Source: Arthrobacter oryzae (GTDB lineage Bacteria; Actinomycetota; Actinomycetes; Actinomycetales; Micrococcaceae). Taken from it: 64,000 nucleotides of DNA. The stretch covers positions 124,001-188,000 of the forward strand of contig NZ_JAUSSM010000002.1 of assembly GCF_030812315.1 (NCBI RefSeq), read 5' to 3'. Positions 41,426-53,027 of this stretch are shown one piece after another; position 1 is the first letter of the stretch, and each line of letters begins with the position of its first letter. Position numbers and translations under genes: made by a program. The notes under the pieces were generated by a model. That model saw only the letters and a program-made list of their open reading frames with translations. It did no database searches and had not been told where the DNA came from.

Positions 41426-42783
41426 ACCGCTGCTCCGAACGGTGCCCGGTCGCGCTCATGGACTTCGGCGACGGCTGCCGTCATGCCCGCGGTGATCTGT
41501 TCAACGTCCGCCGCGGTGCTGACGTATGGGGGCATGGTGTAGACGAGGTTCCGGAACGGGCGGACCCAGACCCCGTGACGGATGGCGGCGGTGGTGACCG
41601 CCGTGACGTCGACGGCGTCGTGCAGCTCGATGACTCCGACGGCGCCGATGGTGCGGACCTCCCGGACGGCCTCGAGATCCAGGGCGGGGGCCAGCCCGGA
41701 CACCAGGCCCGCACCGATCCTCGCGACGTCGGCCCGCCAGCCGCCGTCGCCGATGATGCCAAGGCTCGCGTTCGCCACCGCACACGCCAGCGGGTTCCCC
41801 ATGAAGGTGGGACCGTGCAGCAGGGCCCCGGCCTCGCCGTTGGAGACTGTCTCGGCCACGTCCCCGGTGCAGAGCACGGCGGCCAGGGTCAGGTACCCGC
41901 CGGTCAGGGCTTTGCCCACGCACATGATGTCCGGCACGACGCCGCCATGATCGGCCGCGAACAGCTCGCCGGTGCGTCCGAAGCCGGTGGCGATCTCATC
42001 GAAGATCAGCAGCAGACCGTGTGCGTCCGCCACCTCCCGCATGGCTGTCAGGCATTCGGCCGGATAGGCATGCATGCCGCCGGCGCCCTGGAGGACCGGT
42101 TCAGCGATGATCGCGGCGAGCTCCCCGGAATGCTCAGCCGCGATGTCCCCGAGCTCGGCGGCCCATGCCTGCACGATTTCCGGTGTCGCGGAAGAAGCCG
42201 CCGGGGGACGCGGTGCAAACACGTTGCCGCCAAGCAGGCCCGGGAAGGCGGAATGCATGCCGTCCACGGGATCGCAGACCCCCATCGCCGCGAACGTGTC
42301 GCCGTGGTAGCCGCCGCGGATGCTGAGGAACCGCTGCCTTTGCGGGTGCCCGGACGCGGTCTGGAACTGTACCGCCAGCTTCAGGGCAACCTCAACGGCG
42401 ACCGAACCCGAGTCTGCGAGGAACACCCTCTCCAGACCCGGGCGTCCGGGCGCGGAAGGGGCAAGGTCCACCAGCCGCTCGGCCAGTTCCACTGCGGGGG
42501 CATGCGTGAGGCCGCCAAACATCACATGGCTGAAACTCTCCAGCTGGCGCTTTGCCGCGGCGTCCAGCACCGGATTGCGGTAGCCGTGGATCACCGACCA
42601 CCACGAGGACATCGCATCAACCACGTCATGGCGTATTCCGTCCTGGTCCCGAAGCCGCAGACGCACGCCGTCGGCCGCCTCGACCTCCCACAGCGGCAGG
42701 TCCGGGGACGCCGCCGCGTACGGGTGCCACAACCGTGCGCGGTCCTGCTGAATCAGGTTCATTGATGCCGGACGCTGCGTCAT
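41422..42783 (-). CDS. bioA: Adenosylmethionine-8-amino-7-oxononanoate aminotransferase
   Basis: This 453-residue PLP aminotransferase converts KAPA to DAPA using SAM. It opens [21 protein letters not shown], with [57 protein letters not shown] and the PLP lysine in [23 protein letters not shown] 42783 (MTQRPASM) is chosen because it overlaps the bsaP TGA by 4 bp; the frame is open 13 codons further upstream. Confidence 0.95.
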   Translation of the reverse strand: MTQRPASMNLIQQDRARLWHPYAAASPDLPLWEVEAADGVRLRLRDQDGIRHDVVDAMSSWWSVIHGYRNPVLDAAAKRQLESFSHVMFGGLTHAPAVELAERLVDLAPSAPGRPGLERVFLADSGSVAVEVALKLAVQFQTASGHPQRQRFLSIRGGYHGDTFAAMGVCDPVDGMHSAFPGLLGGNVFAPRPPAASSATPEIVQAWAAELGDIAAEHSGELAAIIAEPVLQGAGGMHAYPAECLTAMREVADAHGLLLIFDEIATGFGRTGELFAADHGGVVPDIMCVGKALTGGYLTLAAVLCTGDVAETVSNGEAGALLHGPTFMGNPLACAVANASLGIIGDGGWRADVARIGAGLVSGLAPALDLEAVREVRTIGAVGVIELHDAVDVTAVTTAAIRHGVWVRPFRNLVYTMPPYVSTAADVEQITAGMTAAVAEVHERDRAPFGAAV

Positions 42784-43025
42784 GGTGCAAGCACCCCGTG
42801 GCGGGCGCATTCCGCCGACCATCCAAGCGGAGTCACCTGGACTTTCATGCGCCGCCGGCAGGCGGCGCAGTAGCGCGGCGGCTCCATTGCGAGGCGCTCG
42901 GCGCAGCGTCGGTGAACGTCCGACGTCGGGCTCGCGCCGCCGTCGGACGGCTCACCGCAGTGCCCGCAAAACTCGGCTGCCGTTGATGCGGTGCCGGCTG
43001 TTGAGCTGGTCGAAACCCGGTTCAT
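42780..43025 (-). CDS. bsaP: Biotin synthase auxiliary protein (BsaP-like), cysteine-rich
   Basis: This 81-residue protein has [12 protein letters not shown], then [40 protein letters not shown]: six cysteines, including CxxC pairs, in an otherwise short basic protein. It sits directly after bioB with a 4-bp overlap on both sides (bioB and bioA). As I recall, the mycobacterial homologue (Rv1590, next to bioB) is an auxiliary Fe-S protein needed by its biotin synthase. Position, size and cysteine pattern agree. The match is by pattern, not alignment. Confidence 0.82.
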   Translation of the reverse strand: MNRVSTSSTAGTASTAAEFCGHCGEPSDGGASPTSDVHRRCAERLAMEPPRYCAACRRRMKVQVTPLGWSAECARHGVLAP

Positions 43026-44062
43026 AGCGTCTTCTGGAGTTCCTTGATGGGCATGTTCAGCTCAACCAACAGGCTGAGGTCGGCGGTGGCGGGGCGGCCC
43101 AGGGTGGTGAGGTAGTTGCCAACGATGACGGCGTTGATGCCGCCCATCAGGCCCTCGCGGGTGCCGAGGTCGCCCAGGGTCAGTTCCCGGCCGCCGGCGT
43201 AGCGCAGCACGGTGCGGGGCATGGCGAGGCGGAACGCGGCGATCGCGCGGAGGGCGTCCTTGCCGTCCATGATGCCCTGGTTCTCGAGCGGTGTGCCGGG
43301 GCGGGGGTTGAGGAAGTTCAGCGGGACCTCGTGCGGTTCCAGGGCCGCGAGCTGGGCGGCGAGTTCGGCGCGCTGCTCCAGGGATTCGCCCATCCCGATC
43401 AGGGCGCCGCAGCACAGTTCCATGCCGGCGGCCTTGACCATGTGGCAGGTTTCCAGGCGTTCTTCGTAGCTGTGGGTGGTAACGACTTCGGGGAAATAGC
43501 TGCGGGCGGTTTCGAGGTTGTGGTTGTAACGGTGCACGCCCCACTCGGCGAGCTGGTCCACCTGGCGCTGGGTGAGCATGCCGAGGGAACAGGCGATGTT
43601 GATGTCCACGGCTTCATTGATGCGGTCGATCGCGAACTTGATCTGGTTCATGAGCTTGATGTCCGGTCCCCGGACGGCCGCCACGATGCAGAACTCGGTG
43701 GCTCCGGTGGCGGCGGTTTCCTTGGCGGCTTTAACGAGCTCCGGGATGTCGAGCCAGACGCCGCGGACGGGGGAGTCGAACAGGCCGGACTGGCTGCAGA
43801 AGTGGCAGTCCTCGGGGCAGCCGCCGGTCTTGATGGAGATGATGCCTTCGACTTCGACGTCCTCGCCGCAGTGCTTCAGCCGGACCTGGTGGGCAAGTTC
43901 GAGGGCTGCGGGGAGTGCTTCGTCCGGGAGGCGGAGCACTTCCTCGAGCTGGCCCTGCGTCAGGCCGATGCCGTCTTCGAGGACCTGCCGGCGGGCGGTT
44001 TCCAGGATTTCGTGGGTTGCGGGCAGATTTGCCTGAATCGTCATTGATGGGTCCTTTTGCAC
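43022..44062 (-). CDS. bioB: Biotin synthase (radical SAM)
   Basis: This 346-residue radical-SAM enzyme inserts sulphur into dethiobiotin. The radical-SAM cluster ligands are in [14 protein letters not shown] (CxxxCxxC), followed by the family segments [45 protein letters not shown], and [15 protein letters not shown]. It is the first gene of the operon. ATG 44062 is chosen to include the short extension before [15 protein letters not shown]; a ribosome site is weak (GGACCCATCA). Its stop overlaps the bsaP start (ATGA). Confidence 0.95.
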   Translation of the reverse strand: MQKDPSMTIQANLPATHEILETARRQVLEDGIGLTQGQLEEVLRLPDEALPAALELAHQVRLKHCGEDVEVEGIISIKTGGCPEDCHFCSQSGLFDSPVRGVWLDIPELVKAAKETAATGATEFCIVAAVRGPDIKLMNQIKFAIDRINEAVDINIACSLGMLTQRQVDQLAEWGVHRYNHNLETARSYFPEVVTTHSYEERLETCHMVKAAGMELCCGALIGMGESLEQRAELAAQLAALEPHEVPLNFLNPRPGTPLENQGIMDGKDALRAIAAFRLAMPRTVLRYAGGRELTLGDLGTREGLMGGINAVIVGNYLTTLGRPATADLSLLVELNMPIKELQKTL

Positions 44063-44121
44063 TTTGCTGGCTGCGGATATTCCTCCGAACCGACGCTAGT
44101 TCCCCCTGGGAGGCAGGATTT

Positions 44122-44138
44122 TGTTGGGTCCCCACAAT
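44122..44138. promoter_or_regulatory. Dyad in the bioB upstream region
   Basis: TTGTTGGG-T-CCCCACAA (44122-44138) is a 17-bp dyad with one mismatch, ~60 bp upstream of bioB. A weaker GAAC-N8-GTTC lies at 44087-44102, between the dyad and the gene. Either may be an operator for a biotin regulator (BirA- or BioQ-like). The known BirA and BioQ consensus sequences are not matched well, so this stays a guess. The ~300 bp between bioB and the acyltransferase holds no gene. Confidence 0.35.
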
Positions 44139-44361
44139 CGGATGGACGCGACATTAGACGGACCATCCTGCGGCCCCGACAGTGCGAGGCCCGTAGGCGT
44201 CCCACCGGCAGGGGGTCAGGTTTCGTCCAGCCAAGAGGGGAATACTGGGAGAAGTCGCGAGGCCTGGCGCCCGCACTCAAATCCATGACAGCAGGCAAGT
44301 GCCGGTTATTGCCTTGATTCAGCTGATCTTTGAACCGGCCAGGGATAGCTACGGGAGGCAT

Positions 44362-45520
44362 ATGACGTTGCTGGTTGGTGGAACAGTCGAGACGGACACC
44401 CGGCAGAGCGCCGGACAAAGCGCCGAACTGAGCCTCGGACAAACTACAGCGCGCCAGAGGCTGGACGGCCTCGATGTGCTTCGCGGGTCTGCCGTTGGCG
44501 CCGTCCTGCTGGGACATTCATGGCCGGGGGTATTTCAAGGTGCCGGCATCGTCGGCGTCATTGCCTTCTTCGTGCTGAGCGGTTACCTGATCACAGGCGT
44601 CCTGCTGAGGGATATCGAACGGCATCGCAAAGTCCGTTATGGCCGCTTTTACGCGCATCGGGCCTTCCGCCTGTTGCCGGCGCTCATCGCCTTCCTTGGC
44701 GTCTATGCCTTCGTGGAACTGACAGCCGACGTGCTCGGGGACCGTTCGAAGGGCATCATCGGCTATACACTCCTCGCCGGTTTCGGCTACCTCAAGGACC
44801 TGCCGCTGCCCTTCGACGTCAGCATGGCCATCGGACCGCTCTGGACCTTGGCGGTGGAAGAACAGTTCTATCTGATCTGGCCGGCGCTGCTGGTCATCGC
44901 CCTCCGGAGGAACCGCCAGGGACGGCTGATCGGCTGGTCTGCCGCCGTCGTCCTTTTGCTGATGACTGCCACCGTGCTGGCGATGCTGATCCTGGCTCCG
45001 AACCTTCATTCCCTGGTCTACGCGCTTCCGACGACGTGGGGTCTCGGACTGGTCATCGGTTCGGCGGTGCGCCTGTACAGGGTCCGGATGTTCAGCTGGT
45101 TCTCCGGCCCCCGGCCCAGACGGGCGGCCCTGTTTGGCTCGATCTTTGTCCTCGCCGCGTTGGTGTTCATCCCCAAGGCCAACGAATCGCCGGCCTTCTT
45201 CTTCGTCGGCGGCCCGCTGGCCATGGCTGCCGCGGCCGTCCTGGTAATACTGGCCGCCTCCCGGCCACGCCCCATGCCCAGATGGACGCGTGCGTTGCAG
45301 CTTCTGGGTATGGTTTCCTACGCGGCCTACCTCTGGAACTACATTGTGATCCTCTGGCTCAATGACGGATCAACAGCGGACCTGCCGCCACTGGTGGCCG
45401 TGACCGCAATCCTGCTGACCCTGCTGCTGGCTGTCATCAGTTGGCACACCGTCGAAAGGCTGGGACGCATCGGGCGCGACCGCTTCGACAAGTACTACCA
45501 GGCCAGGGTCGACGCCCGCA

Positions 45521-45540
<20 letters not shown>
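44362..45540 (+). CDS. Acyltransferase family 3 membrane protein (OafA/YrhL-like)
   Basis: This 392-residue membrane O-acyltransferase has about ten helices. The signature opening is RQRLDGLDVLRGSAVGAVLLGHSWPGVFQGAGIVGVIAFFVLSGYLITGVL, then RFYAHRAFRLLPAL with the catalytic-region arginines, and LWTLAVEEQFYLIWPALL. It typically acetylates or acylates surface polysaccharide or antibiotics. GGGAGG directly upstream supports ATG 44362 over the frame opening at 44299. No glycan genes lie next to it. Its 3' end overlaps the VWA gene by 20 bp (convergent). Confidence 0.92.
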
Positions 45541-46731
<1,191 letters not shown>

Positions 46732-46735
<4 letters not shown>

Positions 46736-49038
46736 GCGATCGCCTCCCATCCCAGATACCTGGCCATTGTGCGGATAGCCGGACCCGCACCACGGAGATC
46801 AAGCATGGTCCCACCCGGGCCCTGCGCGGGCGCGCGTCCACGGCTCACCTGCTCGCCGATCTCCCGGCGCTCAGGACGGCTGAAGGCGGAAAATGTCCTC
46901 CGCAGCAGGGGCAGGACGTCGTCGAAGACCTCGTCCTGCACTCCGGCGACCCAATCGTCGACGAGCTGCAGGAGGCGTCGATCGTGAATCAGCAGCACTG
47001 CGTCGCCGGACAAGAGACCGTCCAGCCACGCGGCGGCCTCGGGCGCCGGCGTGGCGACCGAGAGCCGTCGGCTGAGCCGGGCCGCGACCTCATCGCGCTC
47101 CACCAGGCCCGCGTCCAGCAGCAGACGCGTTGCCCGGCCGGCGACCGACCCGTGGATCCGGTCCGAACCGGCAACGGCAGCCAACGCCCGGTGCCAGTCG
47201 TCCAGAGACAGCTCGGGCAACAATGACAAGCCGTATTGCGCTGAGTCGATGGCGTGCCGCATTGCGGTGGCGGCAGCATCGTCCAGTCCGGCGCAGGCGG
47301 TGGGCAGGCCGACGCAGGCCCGTACAAGCGTAGCGTCGAGGATCCTCTGCACGCCGGTGACGTCCACTCCGCGTACATTGCCGTAACGGCAGGTCCGGGC
47401 CAGCGGGGCTAAGGTTTCCAGCAGCGGGACCACATCCTGCTGCAGTGCGGTTCGCTCGGCCAGTACCGACACCACTGCGCTGATTCCGTCCGGCAGATCG
47501 GCTAGCAGGCAACTGGCGAGCAGCTCACTGAGGTCGGCCAGGCTGCCGGCAACCAGGGCGCGTTCTGCCACAGAAGTCGCCGCGGCCGTTGCGATGGTGG
47601 TGCCGTAGCGGCTGGCGTCCACCACTGCGACCGCGAGTTCCGGCTGCCAGAGGAGTGTCCAAGCTTCCTTGAAGGTGCCTGTGGTGCGGCCGGTGTCGGC
47701 GGGTGTACCCCAGTTGATGCCGAGCAGGGCCAGCCGGTGCAGCAGGACCGAGCGGGCCAGCTGAGTCGGCTTGCGGAGGTCGATTGTGAGGAGCTCTTCC
47801 AGCGCACTGGGCTGCAGCCGCAGTCGGCGCTGGGTGGCTGCAAGGTCAGCAGCCAGTGGGAGGGTGGGCGCGGACTCCGGCACGTTGCCTAGATCGTGTC
47901 CAACAGTGAGCTCGCGGTGCACCAGTGCCAGTGGGAGGGGTGAACCGTCACAGAGAACGGCCTGCGCGGCGTCATCCAGCTCCGCCAGGCCGGGGCTGGG
48001 GCGGCCGCGGACGGCGGCGAGGGCGTTGGCCATCCGGCTGGCCTCCACCACCGAGGCCGTTGAAGCGTCGAGCTTTTCCCGGCGCAGGGTTTGTGCGACC
48101 CTAACCAGCCATGTGGTGGCCACATCATCCGTGGAGTCCTTGGCAGTCCAGTGGGCGAAGAGGTGCTGGTACCAGCCAGGCGCCGTGACGCCCGCCCCGT
48201 ACCCGGTTTGCAGGCTGAGCCGGTCCGACGTCCACGGCACCCATGTGACAGCCACCTTGGTCTTGGGCAAACCGGCCAGAACTTTATTGTCCGCCGACGC
48301 CGGAGGGAAGTCCGCCGGAACCAGCGCGGGGGCGTGATAGGCGCCGCACACCACAGCGATCCGCGCGTGCCCCTCGCGGATCGCGGCGCGCAGCAGCCGC
48401 CGCATCGCAGCTTCGCGCCGGCCGTTCTCGACGACGTCGGGGTGGCCGTCGGGCCGGTCGTCAACGGCGCGGATCTCAGCGATGGCCTCTGTAATTGCCG
48501 CGAACCTAACGAGGGGGTCGGCAATGCGGTGTTCGACGGCGTCCTCCCACCACCGCTCCGCATCGCCGTATCCGGCAGCCCGGGCCAGCAGCGCAATCGC
48601 ATCGGGCCGGTAGGGCTGGTGCGGCGGGGCAGCGGGTTCGACGTCGTCCACTGCGGCGCCCTCGTGTGGCGGGTCCGGCGGCTCTACAGGCACCCCGGCA
48701 GGAACCGCGGCTACGTGCAGCGCGAAGCTGTTCGCCGCGGGAAGGTCAATTGTCCGCACCGGGGTTCCCGTCGACGCCGCCCAGCGGAACGCCACCCACT
48801 CCGGGGAAAATTCCGCAAGCGGGTAGAACGACGCCAGCCTGGGCTGATCGGCCGCGTAGATGAGTGCCGCGACCGGGGGAACCATCGCCGGATCGGAAAC
48901 GAGCGGGACAATCTGGTCGAGCTCGGGCGGGCCCTCGATCAGCACCAGGTCCGGCCGGAGGGTCGCCAGGGCCTCGGCGACGGAGCGCGCTGAGCCGGGC
49001 CCATGGTGCCGGATCCCCAGGATGTGGACGTCTGTCAT
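46732..49038 (-). CDS. DUF5682 family protein (large putative hydrolase-like subunit)
   Basis: This 768-residue protein opens ILGIRHHGPGSARSVAEALATLRPDLVLIEGPPELDQI (G8, H11, H12) and has GHARIAVVCGAYHAPALV near 224-241 (H235), preceded by RREAAMRRLLRAAI. Paired GxxH/GAxH strands with an intervening R-E-x-x-M are seen in the TraB/TIKI/erythromycin-esterase superfamily, so a divergent hydrolase N-terminal domain is suspected. The remaining ~500 residues are helical, repeat-like and without a recognised motif. It starts 3 bp after the MoxR stop and overlaps the VWA start. I do not know an assigned function for DUF5682. Confidence 0.82.
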
Positions 49039-49041
49039 TGA

Positions 49042-50151
49042 TCAGTTCGAGGTCTCGAAGTCGCGGCAGGCCCGGTAGAGGTCCTTCCACTCGGGCCGGT
49101 TGCGGACCACGGTTTCCAGGTACTCCTGCCAAATCACGCGGTCCTGGACGGGATCCTTGACCACCGCGCCGACCAGGCTGGCCGCCACGTCCTCGGCGCG
49201 GACGCTGCCGTCACCGAAGTGGGCTGCCAAAGACAGGCCATTCGTCATGACCGAGATCGCTTCTGCGGTGGACAGGGTTGCGGACGGCGATTTGAGGGTG
49301 GTGCGCTGATCCTGCGTCACGCCGGCGCGCAGTTCCCGCATCACCGTGACCACCCGGCGGATCTCCGACAGCGCCGCAAGATCGGCCGGAAGCTCGAGAG
49401 CCGCGCCAAGGCTGCGTACGCGGGTGGTGACAATCTCGACCTCCTGGTCCAGGCTGTCAGGCAGCGGCAACACCACGGTGTTGAACCGGCGCCGCAGCGC
49501 CGACGACAGGTCGTTGACGCCCTTGTCGCGGTTATTCGCTGTGGCAATGACGTTGAATCCCTTGATCGCCTGAACCTCTGCGTTGAGTTCGGGGATGGGC
49601 AGGGTCTTCTCGCTCATGATCGTGATGAGGGAATCCTGCACGTCGGACGGGATCCGGGTGAGTTCTTCCACCCGCACCAGGCTGCCGGACTCCATGGCCC
49701 GCATCACCGGCCCGGCCACAAGAGCCGCCCGGGACGGGCCGTCGGCCAGCAGCCTTGCGTAATTCCAGCCGTAACGCAACGCCTCCTCCGGCGTGCCTGC
49801 GGTGCCCTGCACCACCAACGTGGAAGTGCCCGAGATGGCCGCCGCCAGGTGCTCGCCGAGCCAGGTCTTGGCCGTCCCCGGCACCCCGAGCAGCAGCAGG
49901 CCACGGTCAGTGGCAAGGGACGCCACGGCGATTTCCACCAGCCGGGTCGATCCCAGGTATTTCGGGCTGACCTGTGTACCGTCGGGCAGCGTACCGCCAA
50001 GGATGTAGGTGGCCACTGCCCAGGGGGACAGCCGCCAGCTGGGCGGCCGGGGACGATCGTCGACGGCGGCCAGGGCCTGGAGTTCGTCGGCGTAGGCGGT
50101 TTCCGCATGGGCGCGGAGAATTTCCGGGGCAGCAGTCTGGGCATCGGTCAT
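49042..50151 (-). CDS. MoxR-type AAA+ ATPase
   Basis: This 369-residue AAA+ protein has Walker A GLLLLGVPGTAKTWLGEHLAAAI at ~85-107. Walker B is SLVRVEELTRIPSDVQDSLITIMSEKTLPIP, with EE in place of the usual DE. Sensor 1 is FNVIATANNRDKGVNDLSSALRRRFNTVVLPLP. The C-terminal lid is short. ATG 50151 overlaps the DUF5691 stop by 4 bp. With the downstream VWA protein it makes the classic MoxR/VWA pair, which acts as an ATP-driven chaperone or metal-insertase-like machine (family knowledge). Confidence 0.93.
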   Translation of the reverse strand: MTDAQTAAPEILRAHAETAYADELQALAAVDDRPRPPSWRLSPWAVATYILGGTLPDGTQVSPKYLGSTRLVEIAVASLATDRGLLLLGVPGTAKTWLGEHLAAAISGTSTLVVQGTAGTPEEALRYGWNYARLLADGPSRAALVAGPVMRAMESGSLVRVEELTRIPSDVQDSLITIMSEKTLPIPELNAEVQAIKGFNVIATANNRDKGVNDLSSALRRRFNTVVLPLPDSLDQEVEIVTTRVRSLGAALELPADLAALSEIRRVVTVMRELRAGVTQDQRTTLKSPSATLSTAEAISVMTNGLSLAAHFGDGSVRAEDVAASLVGAVVKDPVQDRVIWQEYLETVVRNRPEWKDLYRACRDFETSN

Positions 50152-51638
50152 TGGAAAGCCTCCGTCAGCGATTGTCGGAATGATTGGTATTGCACGACGT
50201 CACGAAACACGCGACGCCGGGGGGCGTCGTCGTCGGAACGTTGCAGCAAGCGGCGGCACTGGTCTGCCGTGTCGGGCGGCAGCGCCATCGGCAGGAACCC
50301 GGTCAGCATTGTCGCCAGCTGGCCGCCGTTCTTTCCGGCGAGCAGCTCCAGGACTGCGGCGGCCAAGGACACGCCCCATGGCCTCGGCAGCCCCCGCAGC
50401 AAGGGGACCAGCACCAGCGGCTGCGCAGTGCCGCTGCGGATGTGGCGCAGGAGCGCGTCCTCCTGTTCGGCTGCGGGCAGGCAGCCCAGCAGCCGCGCGT
50501 CTGTGCGCATATCGAGCAGCGCGCGTACCCACTCAGCGTCGGCGCGGAGGGCCGCGGTGGAGACTATCGTGTCGATCACGCGCGGTTCGCCGTCAAGCAT
50601 TGCCAGTGTTGCGGCCTTGCTGCGGTTGGCCGCCTCCGTCCAAACGTCGAGCGGGGCCGCGCGGATGATCGTGTCCAGCCGTCCCAGCCGGTCAGGTTCC
50701 CCACTGCGAGGGACAGGGGCGAGCCCGTCGCGCAGGGCAGTGGAGTCCGGATCGGGTGGCAGGTCGATCTCGAACTGCTTCCGCAGTATGCCTTTCACGC
50801 GCAGCAGAGGCTTGAGCCGGGCAGCCATGCGGTCGGCGCGTGCGCTCCCGGGGAGCCTGTCCAGCAGGTCGGCGGCGACGTCCCGCACGGTCTTTGCTTT
50901 ATCGTCCAGCGCATTTTCCAGCAGGTCTTCGTCGGCGGGTCCGAGGTTGATGGCGAAGGCGGCCAGATGGGCGGCGCGTTCCTTGGCGCTGAGCGTGTTC
51001 CAGTGCGCGTGCAGCCGGTCGCGTGCGGCGCCCGGGTCGCTGCGCCGGAGCCGTTCCAGTTCCGCTGTGGCGTCAGCCGTCCTGAGCTCTGCCCAGTCGA
51101 CCGTTGCCGCGGTGCCCCCACCGGAACCCTGTGGAGCGGGCACCTGTGGCCCTGCCGGCCCGGAACCGTGTTGCCTGACGCCCTGAAGCCAGCGGCCCCG
51201 GGTTCCGATCGCCGGATGCAGGTGCTCCGCCACGGCCGGCTTTGCGTCAGCCAGGGCAAGCAGTCCAGGGAGCAGGCGGTGCGGAACCCGCTGACCGGAA
51301 GCAGCCGCAAACTGCAGCCAGTCTGCCACCAGCTGCGTCCGCAGTTCCGGTCCAACCGGAGGCTGGCTGAGTAACAGGTCCAACAGCCGCACGGCTTCAG
51401 CGGAGGCCTGCGGGGCGTCATCCGGGGGTGCCGGATCCGGAAACGTTGCAGTGTCCGCCACGCTGGGGCGGCGGGCAGCGCGGGTGACGACATCGGCCAA
51501 TGCCGCCTGGTCGAGCAGCAACTCCTCGCGCGACAGGCCATCGCGCGGGCGGAAGTCCAACTCCGGGGCTGGAGCCGGCGCCGGGTGCCGCCCCGTGCCG
51601 ACGAGCGCTGAACTGCGGAGGTCTGCCAGCCAGGTCAT
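50148..51638 (-). CDS. DUF5691 family protein, helical-repeat type
   Basis: This 496-residue soluble protein has the N-terminus ADLRSSALVGTGRHPAPAPAPELDFR. Leucine-rich helical pairs fill the middle and C-terminal parts (SAKERAAHLAAFAINLGPADEDLLENALDDKAKTVRDVAADLLDRLP ... ADRMAARLKPLL), suggesting HEAT/ALFA-like repeats and a scaffold role. No catalytic motif. It overlaps SWIM upstream and MoxR downstream by 4 bp each. The family is known to me only by its recurring place beside SWIM, MoxR, DUF5682 and VWA genes. Confidence 0.8.
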   Translation of the reverse strand: MTWLADLRSSALVGTGRHPAPAPAPELDFRPRDGLSREELLLDQAALADVVTRAARRPSVADTATFPDPAPPDDAPQASAEAVRLLDLLLSQPPVGPELRTQLVADWLQFAAASGQRVPHRLLPGLLALADAKPAVAEHLHPAIGTRGRWLQGVRQHGSGPAGPQVPAPQGSGGGTAATVDWAELRTADATAELERLRRSDPGAARDRLHAHWNTLSAKERAAHLAAFAINLGPADEDLLENALDDKAKTVRDVAADLLDRLPGSARADRMAARLKPLLRVKGILRKQFEIDLPPDPDSTALRDGLAPVPRSGEPDRLGRLDTIIRAAPLDVWTEAANRSKAATLAMLDGEPRVIDTIVSTAALRADAEWVRALLDMRTDARLLGCLPAAEQEDALLRHIRSGTAQPLVLVPLLRGLPRPWGVSLAAAVLELLAGKNGGQLATMLTGFLPMALPPDTADQCRRLLQRSDDDAPRRRVFRDVVQYQSFRQSLTEAFQ

Positions 51639-52933
51639 GGCGTCACCACAGCCCCATGGACGACGACGGACAGCGGCCGCACGCGCCCCTCCTCCAGTTC
51701 TCCAAACATGTGGACCGGATGGCTGCCGGTAAGTGCCAGCAGGGAGTCCAAGGACGCGCCGACCAGGGGGAGGGAGTCGCCGGAGCCGTCCCGCAGCCAG
51801 CCAGGGCCAGCCGGACAGACGCGGACGCCGGCCAACAGCACCGGGTGGCGGTCACGCCACGGCGACAGCGCGACCGCAGCAGATTCCATGTCCAACGCTT
51901 CGGCAATGCTGCAACCTTCGCCGAGGCTATCCACCAGTCCCCGCGGGGACAACGAGCCGGTAAACATCGCCCGCTGCGGTTCGGAGCCGGGATACCGTGC
52001 AACAGTGACGTCCAACAGGGCGCCCGCGAGCTGGGGTGTTGCGAGTGCTTCACCTTGGGCAGCAAAATCGAGCACGAGCACCACCGTTCCGTCAGGTCCG
52101 CGAAGCCAGGTACGTTGCTGCTGGAGCCGACCGTCATCGCTGCGGTGGGCACCGAGCACCAGCCACGGACCGGGGAACGCCTCAGACGACTGGACCTCGG
52201 CTGACGCCATTGCCCACCCTACTGCCACCCGGAGGTCGGCAAACTCTGCGGGGGTCAGCTCGTCCCGTTTGTTCCAGGCTTTGGTCATTGCCCACCAGCG
52301 GCCGGTCCGCAGGAGCAGGTGGTCCGCCCAATCGGCCCGGGCATGGACATCCGACCCCATGGCCCGCACCTGCTCGGCCAGACCCGGGAGCTGGGCGTCG
52401 ACCAGGCGCCCTGCCACACCATCCCACCAGGAATACGGCTGGTTGTGGGCGGACGCAAGGCCGGTCCGGACAAGATCCGTCAGCCAGCGGGCGAAGTCGG
52501 CGATCCCCGCATCCATCAGCGTCAGCCTGTCGGCCAGCCGCTTGGCCTGTGCGGCAGGATCCGTCTGCTGCGCCGACTGGCGGTGCTCCCTGGCCGCGGC
52601 CCGATCCGCCCGCTGGGCTGCCCATTCCTCTGCGAAGTCGGCGGTAACCGAGCCGCCGTCGGCCATTTCGCCCCGGGACCACAGAAGAAGCAGCGCCAGG
52701 GCATGTTTGCACGGGAACTTCCGGCTCGGGCATGAGCACCGGTACGCGGGGGCGGCAATGTCCACGCTCACCTGATAGGGCGACTTTCCGCTGCCCTGGC
52801 ACTTGCCCCAGACCAGGACGTCGTTGCTGCCTGTTTCGGACCAGGGACCCGGACGTGCCAGCTTTCGGGCGGCTGCCAGGGAAGGTGCGTCGGGCGCGGC
52901 GCCGGTCACCCTCTCCTCGCTCCAACGCCCCAT
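51635..52933 (-). CDS. SWIM zinc-finger protein, first gene of the module
   Basis: This 432-residue protein begins GRWSEERVTGAAPDAPSLAAARKLARPG. Its zinc finger is AYRCSCPSRKFPCKHALALLLLW (CxCx(n)CxH) near residues 60-80, and a long helical/beta C-terminal part follows. SWIM fingers bind zinc and mediate DNA or protein contacts. ATG 52933 fits the usual MxRW start; ATG 52942, three codons upstream, is also possible. It leads a five-gene set with 4-bp overlaps or a 3-bp gap throughout. Confidence 0.9.
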   Translation of the reverse strand: MGRWSEERVTGAAPDAPSLAAARKLARPGPWSETGSNDVLVWGKCQGSGKSPYQVSVDIAAPAYRCSCPSRKFPCKHALALLLLWSRGEMADGGSVTADFAEEWAAQRADRAAAREHRQSAQQTDPAAQAKRLADRLTLMDAGIADFARWLTDLVRTGLASAHNQPYSWWDGVAGRLVDAQLPGLAEQVRAMGSDVHARADWADHLLLRTGRWWAMTKAWNKRDELTPAEFADLRVAVGWAMASAEVQSSEAFPGPWLVLGAHRSDDGRLQQQRTWLRGPDGTVVLVLDFAAQGEALATPQLAGALLDVTVARYPGSEPQRAMFTGSLSPRGLVDSLGEGCSIAEALDMESAAVALSPWRDRHPVLLAGVRVCPAGPGWLRDGSGDSLPLVGASLDSLLALTGSHPVHMFGELEEGRVRPLSVVVHGAVVTP

Positions 52934-53027
52934 GAAGCACATTCTGCCTGACGCCCCCGGATCCGCAAGAGATGAGCGGCGGTGTGGCGGCGACGTGGAG
53001 CCGCGCCTGACCCGCCGTCGAAGCTGC

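Noticed and set aside
41458..42765. 435-codon frame antisense to bioA
   Set aside because: Mirror of bioA codon bias, low-complexity Gly/Asp/Arg/His translation.
49219..51186. 655-codon frame antisense to MoxR and DUF5691
   Set aside because: It crosses the junction of two real genes and reads as Ser/Arg/Ala low complexity.
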